Positions 26,965 to 35,052 of a DNA stretch of 39,317 bases are shown here, piece after piece (the stretch's first letter is position 1; each line of letters begins with the position of its first letter). This DNA comes from Prado023 sp964638055 (lineage in GTDB: Bacteria > Actinomycetota > Actinomycetes > S36-B12 > CAIYMF01). The DNA lies in the NCBI GenBank assembly GCA_964638055.1, contig CAZWXF010000011.1:1-39317 (forward strand), read 5' to 3'. Below the pieces are notes generated by a model. That model was given only the letters and a program-made list of their open reading frames with translations. It did not search any database and was not told the origin of the DNA. The position numbers and the translations under genes were made by a program.

Positions 26965-28019
26965 AGGGACGCACCCTTGCGCCGGATGAGCACGATGAGC
27001 AGGGGCGCACCCAGGAACGCGGTGACGACGCCCACCGGAAGCTCGCTGGGGACGAGGACCCGTCCCAGGATGTCGGAGGCGAGGAACATCGCGGGTGCGA
27101 AGACGAGGCTGATCGCCACGATCCAGCGCAGGTCGGGGCCCACGATGAGGCGGGCCACGAACGCGACCATGAGCCCGAAGAAGGTGATCGGCCCCGCCGC
27201 GGCGGTGGCGGCACCGCAGAGCACGGTGATGGCGACCAGGCCCAGCGAGCGGGTCAGCGCGATGCGCGCGCCCAGCGCCCGGGCCAGGTCCTCGCCCAAT
27301 GAGAAGACGTTGAGGGGGCGGGCGAGCAGGACGGCCAGGATCAGCCCGATCACGATGAACGGCAGCACGGCCGAGACCGTGTCGGACTGCCGGCCCTGAA
27401 GCGATCCGGCGGCCCAGAACCGCAGCTTGTCGAAGACCTCGGGATGGCTCAGGCTGATCGCCGTGCTCAGCCCGGTCAGCACGGCGCCCAGCGCCACGCC
27501 GGAGAGAACGAGCGTCGCCGGGTTCGCGCCGGACCCCTCCGCGGTCCCGACCACGTACACCGCGACGGAGGCCACGATCGCTCCTCCGATCGACCACCAG
27601 ACCTGCCCGGCGGAGGCGTTCACGCCGAAGAAGGCGGCCCCGATGGAGACCGCCAGGTAGGCGCCGGCGTTCACGCCCAGGATGCCCGGGTCGGCCAGCG
27701 GGTTGCGGGTGACCGCCTGGATCAGGACACCGGCCAGCCCCAGCGCGGCGCCGACGAGGACCGCCAGCTGCGTGCGCGGGATCCGCAGCGTGTGCACGAT
27801 CACGTCGTTGGTCGTCTCGCCGGGATGCAGCAGGGACTGCCACGCCTGCGCCGCGGTCATGTCCCCCGAGCCGATGAGCAGGCTGGCCAGGATGAGAACG
27901 CCCAGCAGCAGGAGACCGACCACGATGACGCCCACGCTGCGGGCACGTCCCGCCCGGGTCGCGACCGGGGATTCAGCCAGGTCCGGCGCGGCCAGGCGCA
28001 TGCTCTCCGTGCTGGTCAC
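26961..28019 (-). CDS. Ferric-siderophore ABC transporter permease (FecCD family), first subunit
   Basis: A 352-residue paralogue of the next gene: LRIPRTQLAVLVGAALGLAG, AVTRNPLADPGILGVNAGA, GPITFFGLMVAFVARLIVG and PSELPVGVVTAFLGAP, with about ten transmembrane segments. It is the first gene of the four-gene importer (two permeases, ATPase, lipoprotein). It starts with GTG at 28019, only 26 bp from an IdeR/DtxR operator, so transcription of the cluster should be repressed when iron is plentiful. The two permeases are distinct, as in FecC/FecD or FepD/FepG. Confidence 0.93.
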   Translation of the reverse strand: MTSTESMRLAAPDLAESPVATRAGRARSVGVIVVGLLLLGVLILASLLIGSGDMTAAQAWQSLLHPGETTNDVIVHTLRIPRTQLAVLVGAALGLAGVLIQAVTRNPLADPGILGVNAGAYLAVSIGAAFFGVNASAGQVWWSIGGAIVASVAVYVVGTAEGSGANPATLVLSGVALGAVLTGLSTAISLSHPEVFDKLRFWAAGSLQGRQSDTVSAVLPFIVIGLILAVLLARPLNVFSLGEDLARALGARIALTRSLGLVAITVLCGAATAAAGPITFFGLMVAFVARLIVGPDLRWIVAISLVFAPAMFLASDILGRVLVPSELPVGVVTAFLGAPLLIVLIRRKGASL

Positions 28020-28045
28020 GCAGATCCGATCACTCGGCGGGACAA

Positions 28046-28064
28046 TTAGGAGAGGCTACCCTAA
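28046..28064 (-). promoter_or_regulatory. IdeR/DtxR iron box before the siderophore importer
   Basis: TTAGGAGAGGCTACCCTAA matches the known 19-bp IdeR/DtxR operator TTAGGTTAGGCTAACCTAA at 16 of 19 positions, with both outer half-sites (TTAGG and CCTAA) and the central GGCTA intact. It sits 26 bp upstream of the first permease start in an AT-richer patch. Fe2+-loaded IdeR would block the promoter here. Confidence 0.88.
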
Positions 28065-28174
28065 ACGTCTTGGGCGTAGCCCCCGGGAGGCGTGATCATC
28101 GTCACGTCCGTGTCAGGGGCCGGCACAAGCGCGCCGACAGTTGCGAGCCGCAGCTGTCTTGCACGCGACCGGGG

Positions 28175-30061
28175 TCAGGTCACGCTCGTGGTCATGCTCC
28201 CGAACTGCTGGCGCGAAAGCACGGCGTAGAGGCCGCCTGCGCCGATGAGCTCGTCGTGCCGCCCACGCTCGACGATCCGACCGCCGTCGACCACGACGAT
28301 CTGGTCCGCAGCCCGGATCGTGGACAGCCGGTGGGCGACGACCAGCGAGGTCCGCCCCACCAGCGCCCCGGCCAGCGCCCTCTGGACGGCGGCCTCGCTC
28401 TCGGAGTCCAGGTGGGCCGTTGCCTCGTCGAGGACCACCACCTCGGGGGCCTTGAGCAGCAGTCGGGCGATCGCCAGGCGCTGCTTCTCGCCGCCGGAGA
28501 GCCGGTAGCCCCGGTCCCCCACGACGGTGTCCAACCCTTCGGGCAGGGACTCGACCAGGTCGCCGATCTGGGCCTCGCGGCACGCCGCGAGCAGCTCATC
28601 GTCCGTGGCGTCCGGGCGGGCGTAGCGCAGGTTGCCCCGGATCGTGTCGTGGAACATGTGCGCGTCCTGGGTGACGACGCCGATCGTGCGGCGCAGGCTG
28701 TCGAGGGTGGCATCGCGCACGTCCACGCCGCCCACGAGCACGGCGCCCTCGGACACGTCGTAGAGCCGGGTGACCAGGGACGTGATCGTGGTCTTGCCGG
28801 CCCCGGACGGGCCCACGAGGGCGACCATCGTCCCTGGCTCCACGCGCAGGTCGATCCCGCGCAGCACCGGCTCGCCCGGACCCCGGGCATCCTTGACCGC
28901 CACCGATTCCAGCGAGGCGAGCGAGACCTCGTCCGCCCCGGGGTAGGTGAAGTGGACTCCGCGGAGCTCCACGGCCACCGGGCCCGCGGGGACGGGCACG
29001 GCGTCCGGGGCCTCGGCCACCAGTGGCGGCAGGTCGAGGACCTCGAAGACGCGCTCGAAGCTGACCAGGGCGGTCATGACGTCGACGCGGACGTTGCTCA
29101 GGGCTGTCAGGGGTCCGTAGAGGCGGGCCAGCAGCGCGGTGATCGCCAGCAGCGTGCCGATCGTCAGGGTCCCGTCGATGACCAGGTTCCCCCCGACGCC
29201 GTACGCGATCGCGGTGGCCACCGACGCCACGAGGGTGAGCGCCGTGAAGAAGTAACGGTTGGACATGGCGATGTCGACGCCGATGTCGGCCACCCGGCGG
29301 GCCCTGCGCGAGAAGGCGGCCGACTCCTGCTCGGGGCGGCCGAACAGCTTGACGAGCAGAGCACCCGCGACGTTGAAGCGCTCGGTCATCATCGTGGACA
29401 TGTCGGCGTTCAGGTGCATCTGCTCGCGTGTCTGGGCCTGGAGGCGCCGGCCCATCCAGCGCGCGGGCAGCAGGAACACCGGGAGCAGCACGAGGCTCAG
29501 CACCGTGATCTGCCAGGACAGCGCGAACATCGCGATCAGCACGACGATCAGGCTGATGACGTTGCCCACCACCCCGCCCAGCGTCGAGGTGAAGGCCTGT
29601 TGCGCCCCGACCACGTCGGAGTTGAGCCGCGAGATCAGCGCACCGGTCTGCGTCCGCGTGAAGAACGCGACCGGCTGGGCCTGGACGTGCGTGAACACCT
29701 CTGTGCGCAGGTCGAAGATCAACCCCTCACCGATCACCGAGGAGAACCAGCGCCCGACCGTGCCGATCACGGCGTCGCCCAGCGCGAGGGCCAGGACCAT
29801 CAGGGACGCGGTCGTGACGACCTCTGCGTTGCCCGCGGCGATGCCGTCGTCGACGATCCGGCGGAAGAGCAGGGGCTGCGCGACCACGAGTAGCGAGCTG
29901 ATGACCAGGCACACGAGGAACCAGGCGATCTGGCGACGGTATGGCCGCGCGAAGGTCAGGATGCGCCGAACGGTCGCCCGGCTGACCTTGCGCTCGATCA
30001 CCGAGGGGTCCCGTGTGAAGGACCGGTAGGTCATCCAGGGGCTGCCGCCGAGCATCGACAT
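28175..30061 (-). CDS. ABC exporter, fused membrane and ATPase domains (MdlB/MsbA type)
   Basis: A 628-residue half-transporter that should dimerise. Residues 35-330 form six transmembrane helices (IAWFLVCLVISSLLVV, VISLIVVLIAMFALSW). The ATPase domain follows: VALVGPSGAGKTTITSLV, signature YRLSGGEKQRLAIARLLL, Walker B EVVVLDEATAHLD and switch VVAHRLSTIRAAD. A glycine- and proline-containing stretch (ESVAVKDARGPGEP) lengthens the region before the Walker A. The start ATG 30061 has AGGAGG six bases upstream. The substrate is unknown: drugs or lipids are usual, and a siderophore is conceivable given the iron importer next to it. Its stop is 110 bp from the iron box, and no second iron box stands before it. 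Confidence 0.9.
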   Translation of the reverse strand: MSMLGGSPWMTYRSFTRDPSVIERKVSRATVRRILTFARPYRRQIAWFLVCLVISSLLVVAQPLLFRRIVDDGIAAGNAEVVTTASLMVLALALGDAVIGTVGRWFSSVIGEGLIFDLRTEVFTHVQAQPVAFFTRTQTGALISRLNSDVVGAQQAFTSTLGGVVGNVISLIVVLIAMFALSWQITVLSLVLLPVFLLPARWMGRRLQAQTREQMHLNADMSTMMTERFNVAGALLVKLFGRPEQESAAFSRRARRVADIGVDIAMSNRYFFTALTLVASVATAIAYGVGGNLVIDGTLTIGTLLAITALLARLYGPLTALSNVRVDVMTALVSFERVFEVLDLPPLVAEAPDAVPVPAGPVAVELRGVHFTYPGADEVSLASLESVAVKDARGPGEPVLRGIDLRVEPGTMVALVGPSGAGKTTITSLVTRLYDVSEGAVLVGGVDVRDATLDSLRRTIGVVTQDAHMFHDTIRGNLRYARPDATDDELLAACREAQIGDLVESLPEGLDTVVGDRGYRLSGGEKQRLAIARLLLKAPEVVVLDEATAHLDSESEAAVQRALAGALVGRTSLVVAHRLSTIRAADQIVVVDGGRIVERGRHDELIGAGGLYAVLSRQQFGSMTTSVT

Positions 30062-30166
30062 GGCTGGCCTCCTCTCCCCCTCCCAACGGGGCGCACCGGC
30101 CGGGCATTCCGGGCTCGGCCCGTGTCCGGCAGGGCCGGCCCGCCCCCGGACCCGCGCGCTGCGGCC

Positions 30167-30967
30167 TCAGACCTGCAGAAGGGCAGCCAGGGAGGAGATG
30201 CGCCGGGCCTGTGCGGCACGCTCGGCCGCCAGCTGCGCGCGAATGGCCTCGGCGTAGGAGTGCCCGGACCCGAGCCGGGCCGCCGAGTCGCGCAGCAGCG
30301 CCTTGGACTCGGCCACGGCCTCGCGCGGAGCCTGCGACATGGCCCCGGCCAGTTGGGCCGCGGCCTCGGCGAGCGCGTCGGCCGGCACGACCCGGGCGAC
30401 CAGGCCGATCCGCAGGGCCTCGTCGGCCAGCACGGGCCGCCCGCTCGCGACGATCTCCAGCGCCCGACCGTAGCCGACGGCCGCCACGAGCGGGAGGTTG
30501 CCGCCGAGGTCGGGCACCAGGCCCAGTGAAGGTTCCCGCATGGCGAACGACGCGTCCTGCGCGGCCACGATCACATCGCAGGCCAGCGCCAGCTGGAAAC
30601 CGGCCCCGATGGCATGGCCCTGGACGGCTGCGATGGTGGGGACCGAACAGTCCCGCCACCACGTGAAGGCCTCCTGGAACGAGGCTATCCGGGCGTCCAG
30701 CGCGGCCGGGGGAAGGCTGGCGTACTCCAGCAGCGAGCCCTCCCCGGGGATGCCCTCCGGACTGAGCATCCGGACGTCCAGCCCCGCGGAGAACGAGCGA
30801 CCCTCAGCGCTGAGGATCACCGCACCGATGTCACCGGGCAGCTTCGCGCCGATGCGCGCCAGCTCGCGCCACATGGCGGGGGTCTGGGCATTGCGCGCCG
30901 CGGGCCGGTTCAGCCGGATGTGTAGGACGCGGCCGGACCGGCTGACGAGGATCTCAGAGTTCTCCAT
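30167..30967 (-). CDS. Enoyl-CoA hydratase/isomerase (crotonase) family protein
   Basis: A 266-residue crotonase-fold enzyme. The two oxyanion-hole loops are visible: EGRSFSAGLDVRML (near residue 60) and GHAIGAGFQLALACDV (near 117), followed by MREPSLGLVPDLGGNLPL and SGRPVLADEALRIGLVARVV. Members hydrate or isomerise acyl-CoA intermediates. In place it matches EchA12 (Rv1472), which in M. tuberculosis also neighbours an ABC-F gene and a small HTH gene. ATG 30967 is preferred to a TTG four codons upstream. The specific substrate is unknown. A 105-bp gap follows before the ABC exporter on the same strand. Confidence 0.9.
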   Translation of the reverse strand: MENSEILVSRSGRVLHIRLNRPAARNAQTPAMWRELARIGAKLPGDIGAVILSAEGRSFSAGLDVRMLSPEGIPGEGSLLEYASLPPAALDARIASFQEAFTWWRDCSVPTIAAVQGHAIGAGFQLALACDVIVAAQDASFAMREPSLGLVPDLGGNLPLVAAVGYGRALEIVASGRPVLADEALRIGLVARVVPADALAEAAAQLAGAMSQAPREAVAESKALLRDSAARLGSGHSYAEAIRAQLAAERAAQARRISSLAALLQV

Positions 30968-31015
30968 GGCGCGATCCAACCAGCCCTCCGGTGAGCGCCC
31001 TCACCGGCCCATGCC

Positions 31016-31199
31016 GGTCCCGAGCCCGCCGGTCGAGCGAGTCGAGACCCGGGCGAGCGAGTCAGGACTGCGGCCGGTCCCGAGCCCGCCGGTCGAGCGA
31101 GTCGAGACCCGGGCGAGCGAGTCAGGACTGCGGCCGGTCCCGAGCCCGCCGGTCGAGCGAGTCGAGACCCGGGCGAGCGAATCGGGACTGCGGCCGGCC
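31016..31199 (-). repeat. 60-bp tandem repeat, three copies, TC-centre form
   Basis: Three head-to-tail 60-bp units, the first two identical and the third with two or three differences, lie between the HTH stop and the crotonase start. Each contains GGTCGAGCGAGTCGAGACC (31031-31049, 31091-31109 and 31151-31169), which on the minus strand reads GGTCTCGAC-TC-GCTCGACC. The rest of the unit (GGGCGAGCGAGTCAGGACTG) is not shared with the other arrays. Confidence 0.95.
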
Positions 31200-31424
31200 C
31201 TACTGGACCTCCTGCGAGCGCGCTCGCCCTCGTGTCGCACCACCCCGTCCGCGCAGCTGCACTCCGGACTCCCCCAGCAGCTTGTGGACCAACCCGTACG
31301 AGCGGCCGGTCGAGGCTGCCAACTCGCGGATGCTCGCACCTTCTCGGTAACCTTCCACAAGTTGGCGGGTCAGCTGCTCCCGAGCCTCCCCCGAGATGCG
31401 CTCCGCACCTGACTTGCCAGCCAT
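31200..31424 (-). CDS. Small helix-turn-helix protein (HTH_58 type)
   Basis: A 74-residue basic protein with one helix-turn-helix: GYREGASIRELAASTGRSYGLVHKLLGESG, followed by the conserved tail LRGRGGATRG. It is a widespread actinobacterial small protein always near an ABC-F gene (M. tuberculosis Rv1473A). It probably binds DNA; its targets are unknown. A good GGAGGG precedes the ATG. The 3' end abuts the 60-bp repeat array, and the last residues (ARSQEVQ) may be encoded by repeat-proximal sequence. Confidence 0.85.
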   Translation of the reverse strand: MAGKSGAERISGEAREQLTRQLVEGYREGASIRELAASTGRSYGLVHKLLGESGVQLRGRGGATRGRARSQEVQ

Positions 31425-31597
31425 GTTTCCCTCCGTCGGTCGATCAGTCGACTGCGTGCCCCACTATGGACAGTGGCTTACAAGATCGCATTCCTGTATG
31501 CCGGATTCGCGCGATCCGCTGAAAGTGCTGAGCACCGACGCAGCCACAGCTCCGTCTCATCCCCGTCCAACCAACGCCCCGTGCGGTCCCGGCCCCA
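31425..31597 (-). promoter_or_regulatory. AT-richer leader between ABC-F and HTH genes
   Basis: This 173-bp interval contains the lowest-GC patch nearby (around 31460-31510) and a small inverted repeat CCACT-ATGGAC-AGTGG at 31461-31476. That suggests a separate promoter for the HTH gene. I cannot name definite -35 and -10 boxes. Confidence 0.3.
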
Positions 31598-33190
31598 TCA
31601 GGCCAAGGCGACCAGATCCCTATAATCCTCCCGCCACAGGTCCTCGACTGCATCGGGTAGCAGAAGGACCTTCTCGGGCGCCAGAGCCTCGACCGCTCCC
31701 TCGTCGTGGGTCACCAGAATGACCGCCCCGGCGTACGTCCGGAGGGCTGCGAGGACCTCTTGGCGACTCGCCGGATCGAGGTTGTTGGTGGGCTCGTCGA
31801 GCAGCAGGACGTTGGCGCCCGAGACCACCAGGGTGGCCAGCGCCAGGCGGGTCCGCTCCCCACCGGAGAGCACCCCTGCGGGCTTGTCGACATCGTCGCC
31901 GGAGAAGAGGAACTGGCCCAGCACGCTGCGGCAGGCCAACTCGCTGAGCTCCCGCGCGGCAGCCTGCATGTTGGCCAGCACTGTGAGGTCCGGCTCGAGG
32001 GTCTCGTGCTCCTGGGCGTAGTAGCCCAGACGGAGCCCGTGCCCGGGCTGGACCTCGCCGGTGTCCGGCTCCTCGACCCCGGCCAGCAGGCGCAGCAGCG
32101 TCGTCTTGCCCGCCCCGTTGAGCCCGAGGACCACCAGGCGGGAGCCGCGGTCCACGGCGACGTCGACATCGACGAAGATCTCCAGTGAGCCGTAGGACTT
32201 GCTCAGGCCCTCGGCGCGCAGCGGCGTGCGCCCGCACGGGACCGGCTCGGGGAACCGCAGCTTGGCCACGCGATCGGAGGCGCGCTCGTCCTCCAGCCCG
32301 GCCAGCAGCCGGTCTGCCCGGCGCTGCATCGACTGCGCGGCGCGGGCCTTCGTCGCCTTGGCCCGCATCCGGTCGGCCTGGGCGGTCAGGGCGGCGGCCT
32401 GCTTCTCGGCGTTCGTGCGCTCGCGGTGGCGGCGCCGCTCGTCGGTCTCCCGCTGGGCCAGGTAGGTCTTCCAGCCCACGTTGTACACGTCCACGACGCA
32501 CCGGTTGGCGTCGAGGTGGAGCACGCGGTTCACGACGGCCTCCAGCAGGCCCACGTCGTGGCTGATCACGACAAGCCCGCTCTTGTGGTTGGCCAGGAAG
32601 CCGCGGAGCCACAGGATCGAGTCGGCATCGAGGTGATTGGTCGGCTCGTCGAGCAGCAGCGTCCCGGCCTCCCCGAACAGGATGCGCGCAAGCTCGACAC
32701 GCCGTCGCTGGCCTCCTGAGAGGGTCCGCAGCGGTTGGGCGAGGGTCCGCTGGGTGATCCCCAGGCCGGCGGCGACCGCTGCGGCTTGCGCCTCCGCGGC
32801 ATAGCCGTCCAGGGCGAGGAACTCCTCGTGGGCCCGGTCGTAGCGACGCACGGCGGCGTCGTGGGTGGCGGGGTCGGCCATGGCGGACTCGGCCCGGCGC
32901 ATGCGGGCGATCACGTCGGCCAGGCCTCGCGCGGCGAGGATGCGGTCCTGCGCGGTCTGTTCGAGATCACCCGTTCGGGGGTCCTGGGGCAGGTAGCCGA
33001 TGGTCCCGCTGCGCGTCACGGTCCCCGCCTCCGGGACCGCCTCCCCGGCCAGGATGCGGGTCAGGGTCGTCTTGCCGGCCCCGTTGCGGCCCACCAGGCC
33101 GACGCGGTCACCCGGTGCGACCCGGATCGAGACGTCCGACATCAGCAGCCGCGCGCCCGCGCGGATCTCCAGCCCGGACGTGGCGATCAC
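31598..33190 (-). CDS. ABC-F family ATPase
   Basis: A 530-residue protein with two ATPase domains and no membrane segments, as in ABC-F translation factors. Domain 1: GLVGRNGAGKTTLTR, TLSGGQRRRVELAR, LLLDEPTNHLD. A charged linker (residues 250-300: RRRHRERTNAEKQAAALTAQ) corresponds to the P-site tRNA interaction motif. Domain 2: VLGLNGAGKTTLLR, LSGGERTRLALATL, LLLDEPTNNLD. Such proteins act on ribosomes, either in general translation or by protecting against antibiotics. This one corresponds to Rv1473, for which macrolide tolerance has been proposed. It starts with GTG at 33190, divergent from a small GNAT gene. Confidence 0.93.
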   Translation of the reverse strand: MIATSGLEIRAGARLLMSDVSIRVAPGDRVGLVGRNGAGKTTLTRILAGEAVPEAGTVTRSGTIGYLPQDPRTGDLEQTAQDRILAARGLADVIARMRRAESAMADPATHDAAVRRYDRAHEEFLALDGYAAEAQAAAVAAGLGITQRTLAQPLRTLSGGQRRRVELARILFGEAGTLLLDEPTNHLDADSILWLRGFLANHKSGLVVISHDVGLLEAVVNRVLHLDANRCVVDVYNVGWKTYLAQRETDERRRHRERTNAEKQAAALTAQADRMRAKATKARAAQSMQRRADRLLAGLEDERASDRVAKLRFPEPVPCGRTPLRAEGLSKSYGSLEIFVDVDVAVDRGSRLVVLGLNGAGKTTLLRLLAGVEEPDTGEVQPGHGLRLGYYAQEHETLEPDLTVLANMQAAARELSELACRSVLGQFLFSGDDVDKPAGVLSGGERTRLALATLVVSGANVLLLDEPTNNLDPASRQEVLAALRTYAGAVILVTHDEGAVEALAPEKVLLLPDAVEDLWREDYRDLVALA

Positions 33191-33292
33191 TCCGGGAGGC
33201 TACCCGGGCATGAGGGTTCCCAAACGCGCGGCGCCGACCCGACGGCGCAGACCCAGGTTGCGACCGCATCCCCCTGCCTTCAGGATGCGTGA

Positions 33293-33649
33293 GTGACCAT
33301 CGCCGATTCGCAGGACGCCCTTCCCGTCGTCTTGGACAACCCCGGCCGCGGCCGCTTCGAGCTCTTCGTCGACGACAGGGTTGCCGGGGTCGTGACCTAT
33401 CGGACGGACGAGGCGGCTGACGGCACGCCCGTCATCGTCCTGGATCACACCCGGGTCAAGTCCGCATTCGAGGGCCGCGGCCTCGGATCGAAGCTCGCGC
33501 GTGGTGCCATCGCGCTGGCACGCGCCCGAGGGGGCCAGGTCCGGGTCGAGTGCCCGTTCCTCTGCGGCTGGCTGCGGCGCAACCCCGACCTGGCGGTGGG
33601 CGTCGAGCTCGACCCGCACGAGGACTCCGACTTCGCCTGGGCCGACTGA
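33293..33649 (+). CDS. Small GNAT-fold N-acetyltransferase (YjdJ type)
   Basis: A 118-residue protein of the compact GNAT_YJDJ class. The core runs RFELFVDDRVAGVVTYR, then VIVLDHTRVKSAFEGRGLGS with the acetyl-CoA loop (EGRGLGSKLARGAI) and VRVECPFLCGWLRRNPDL, where a cysteine lies in the conserved CPF/Y motif. Members may acetylate small amines or proteins, and their substrates are unknown. It starts with GTG at 33293. It is divergent from ABC-F and is followed by a 648-bp repeat region. Confidence 0.85.
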   Translation: MTIADSQDALPVVLDNPGRGRFELFVDDRVAGVVTYRTDEAADGTPVIVLDHTRVKSAFEGRGLGSKLARGAIALARARGGQVRVECPFLCGWLRRNPDLAVGVELDPHEDSDFAWAD

Positions 33650-33873
33650 CGGCCCTCGTGTCGAGACGACCGACCCCCCCGGCGCTGGTCGAGCCCGTCC
33701 AAGCCCACCGACCCCACCGGCGCTGGTCGAGCCCGTCGAGACCGTCCAAAGCCACCGACCCCACCTGCCCCGGCCGATCAGCGCGCACACCCCCGATGCC
33801 GCTCGACATCTACGGCCGTGGTCTCGACAAGCTCGACCGACGACTGCCGGATCGCGGTCTCGACAAGCTCGAC

Positions 33874-33973
33874 NNNNNNNNNNNNNNNNNNNNNNNNNNN
33901 NNNNNNNNNNNNNNNNNNNNNNNNNNNNNNNNNNNNNNNNNNNNNNNNNNNNNNNNNNNNNNNNNNNNNNNNN
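33874..33973. other. Scaffold gap, 100 N, within the repeat region
   Basis: A placeholder of exactly 100 N. The 55 bases before it (33819-33873) and after it (33974-34028) are identical, as at the first gap. Confidence 0.99.
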
Positions 33974-34046
33974 TGGTCTCGACAAGCTCGACCGACGACT
34001 GCCGGATCGCGGTCTCGACAAGCTCGACAGACGACTGCCGGATCGT

Positions 34047-34092
34047 GGTCTCGACAAGCTCGACAGATGCGCTGGTCGAGCCCGTCGAGACC
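34047..34092. repeat. 46-bp imperfect hairpin, distal copy
   Basis: GGTCTCGAC-AA-GCTCGAC pairs with GTCGAGC-CC-GTCGAGACC around an AGATGCGCTG loop: 16 paired bases with one 2-by-2 internal mismatch. It is an exact copy of the element at 34200-34245. Confidence 0.7.
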
Positions 34093-34199
34093 AAAGCCAC
34101 CGACCCCACCGGCGCTGGTCGATCAGCGCGCACACCCCGATGCCGCTCGACATCTACGGTCGTGGTCTCGACAAGCTCGACCCACGACTGCCGGATCGT

Positions 34200-34245
34200 G
34201 GTCTCGACAAGCTCGACAGATGCGCTGGTCGAGCCCGTCGAGACC
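34200..34245 (-). terminator. 46-bp imperfect hairpin after the suf operon
   Basis: The same stem-loop as at 34047-34092. It begins 52 bp beyond the sufT stop, the first strong structure met by a transcript leaving the suf operon. It also faces the GNAT gene. A terminator role is inference from its position. Confidence 0.45.
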
Positions 34246-34297
34246 AAGCCGCCGAGCGCCGCGGCGATCAACTGCCGGGCATCAGCTGGTCGAGGGC

Positions 34298-34612
34298 TCA
34301 GATGTTGAAGCCGAGGGCACGCAGCATCTCGCGGCCCTCCTCGGTGATCCGATCCGGGCCCCACGGCGGCATCCAGACCCAGTTGAGCCGGAAGTCCTCG
34401 ACGATCCCGTCGAGCGCGGCACGCGTCTGGTCCTCGATCACGTCGGTCAGCGGGCAGGCAGCCGAGGTGAGGGTCATGTCGAGCACGGCGACGTTGTCGT
34501 CGCCGATGGTGACGTCGTAGATCAGCCCCAGGTCCACCACGTTGATCCCGAGCTCCGGGTCGACCACGTCGTACATGGCCTCCAGCACGTCCTGGTCGGT
34601 GGCAACACTCAC
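34298..34612 (-). CDS. sufT: SufT-like metal-sulfur cluster assembly factor (DUF59/MIP18)
   Basis: A 104-residue single-domain DUF59 protein: YDVVDPELGINVVDLGLIYD, then LTSAACPLTDVI with the conserved reactive cysteine, and the C-terminal VWMPPWGPDRITEEGREMLR. Such proteins help transfer iron-sulfur clusters to targets. It is the last gene of the suf operon, as Rv1466 is in M. tuberculosis. Its GTG start at 34612 overlaps the SufU stop (GTGA), which rules out the longer upstream start. Confidence 0.92.
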   Translation of the reverse strand: MSVATDQDVLEAMYDVVDPELGINVVDLGLIYDVTIGDDNVAVLDMTLTSAACPLTDVIEDQTRAALDGIVEDFRLNWVWMPPWGPDRITEEGREMLRALGFNI

Positions 34613-35052
34613 GATAGTCCTCCCTGCGCCATGGCCCGGGCGGTCGCATCCTTCCAGGCCGTCCATGCCAGCAGCGCGCACTTGACGCGCGCCGAGTACT
34701 TCGCGACCCCGGCGAAGGCCACAGCGTCGCCCAGGGCCTCCTCGTTCGTGATCCCCTCGCCGTGGATCATCGACCGGAACCGCTCGTAGGTGAGCAGGGC
34801 ATCATCGACGGTCTGGCCCACGAGGAGTTCGTTCATCACGCTGGCCGACGCCTGGGAGATGGAGCAGCCCTGGTTGTCGTACGAGACGTCGGCCACGACG
34901 GGGGGCGAGCCGGCAAGACGCACGCGTAGCGTGATCTCGTCGCCGCACGTGGGGTTGACGTGCGAGACCTCGGCGTCGAAAGGCACGCGCAGCCCTCGGC
35001 CGACCGGATGGCGGTAGTGGTCGAGGATGATCTCCTGGTAGAGGTCCTGCAT
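34609..35052 (-). CDS. sufU: SufU, zinc-dependent sulfurtransferase partner of SufS
   Basis: A 147-residue IscU-like protein. Zinc ligands are Cys36 and Asp38 (VNPTCGDE), Cys63 (DNQGCSIS) and Cys125 (ARVKCALL). The 18-20 residue insertion between Cys63 and Cys125 that separates SufU from IscU is present (around GEGITNEEALGDAVAF). It takes persulfide from SufS and passes it to SufBCD. Its ATG shares one base with the sufS stop (TGATG). Confidence 0.95.
   Translation of the reverse strand: MQDLYQEIILDHYRHPVGRGLRVPFDAEVSHVNPTCGDEITLRVRLAGSPPVVADVSYDNQGCSISQASASVMNELLVGQTVDDALLTYERFRSMIHGEGITNEEALGDAVAFAGVAKYSARVKCALLAWTAWKDATARAMAQGGLS

Larger units (their letters stand above)
33660..34245. repeat. 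Complex repeat region, AA- and GG-centre forms, with hairpins and a gap
   Basis: Between the convergent GNAT and sufT genes there are 36-bp direct units (GGTCTCGACAAGCTCGACC plus GACGACTGCCGGATCGC) starting at 33820, 33856, 33975, 34011 and 34047. A longer block of about 110 bp, running from the inverted core GGTCGAGCCCGTCGAGACC through GATCAGCGCGCACACC to CGACATCTACGG, occurs twice (33725-33840 and 34074-34182). The region is non-coding; open frames through it follow the repeat period. No other feature is seen in this 648-bp interval. Confidence 0.9.

Noticed and set aside
28175..30061. Calling the ABC exporter a siderophore exporter because it neighbours the iron importer
   Set aside because: No iron box precedes it, it is separated from the importer by 110 bp or more, and its sequence is of the general MdlB/MsbA type.
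33820..34245. 36-bp periodic units resembling CRISPR repeats
   Set aside because: The units are fully repeated without spacers and mixed with inverted copies of a core also found at other loci.
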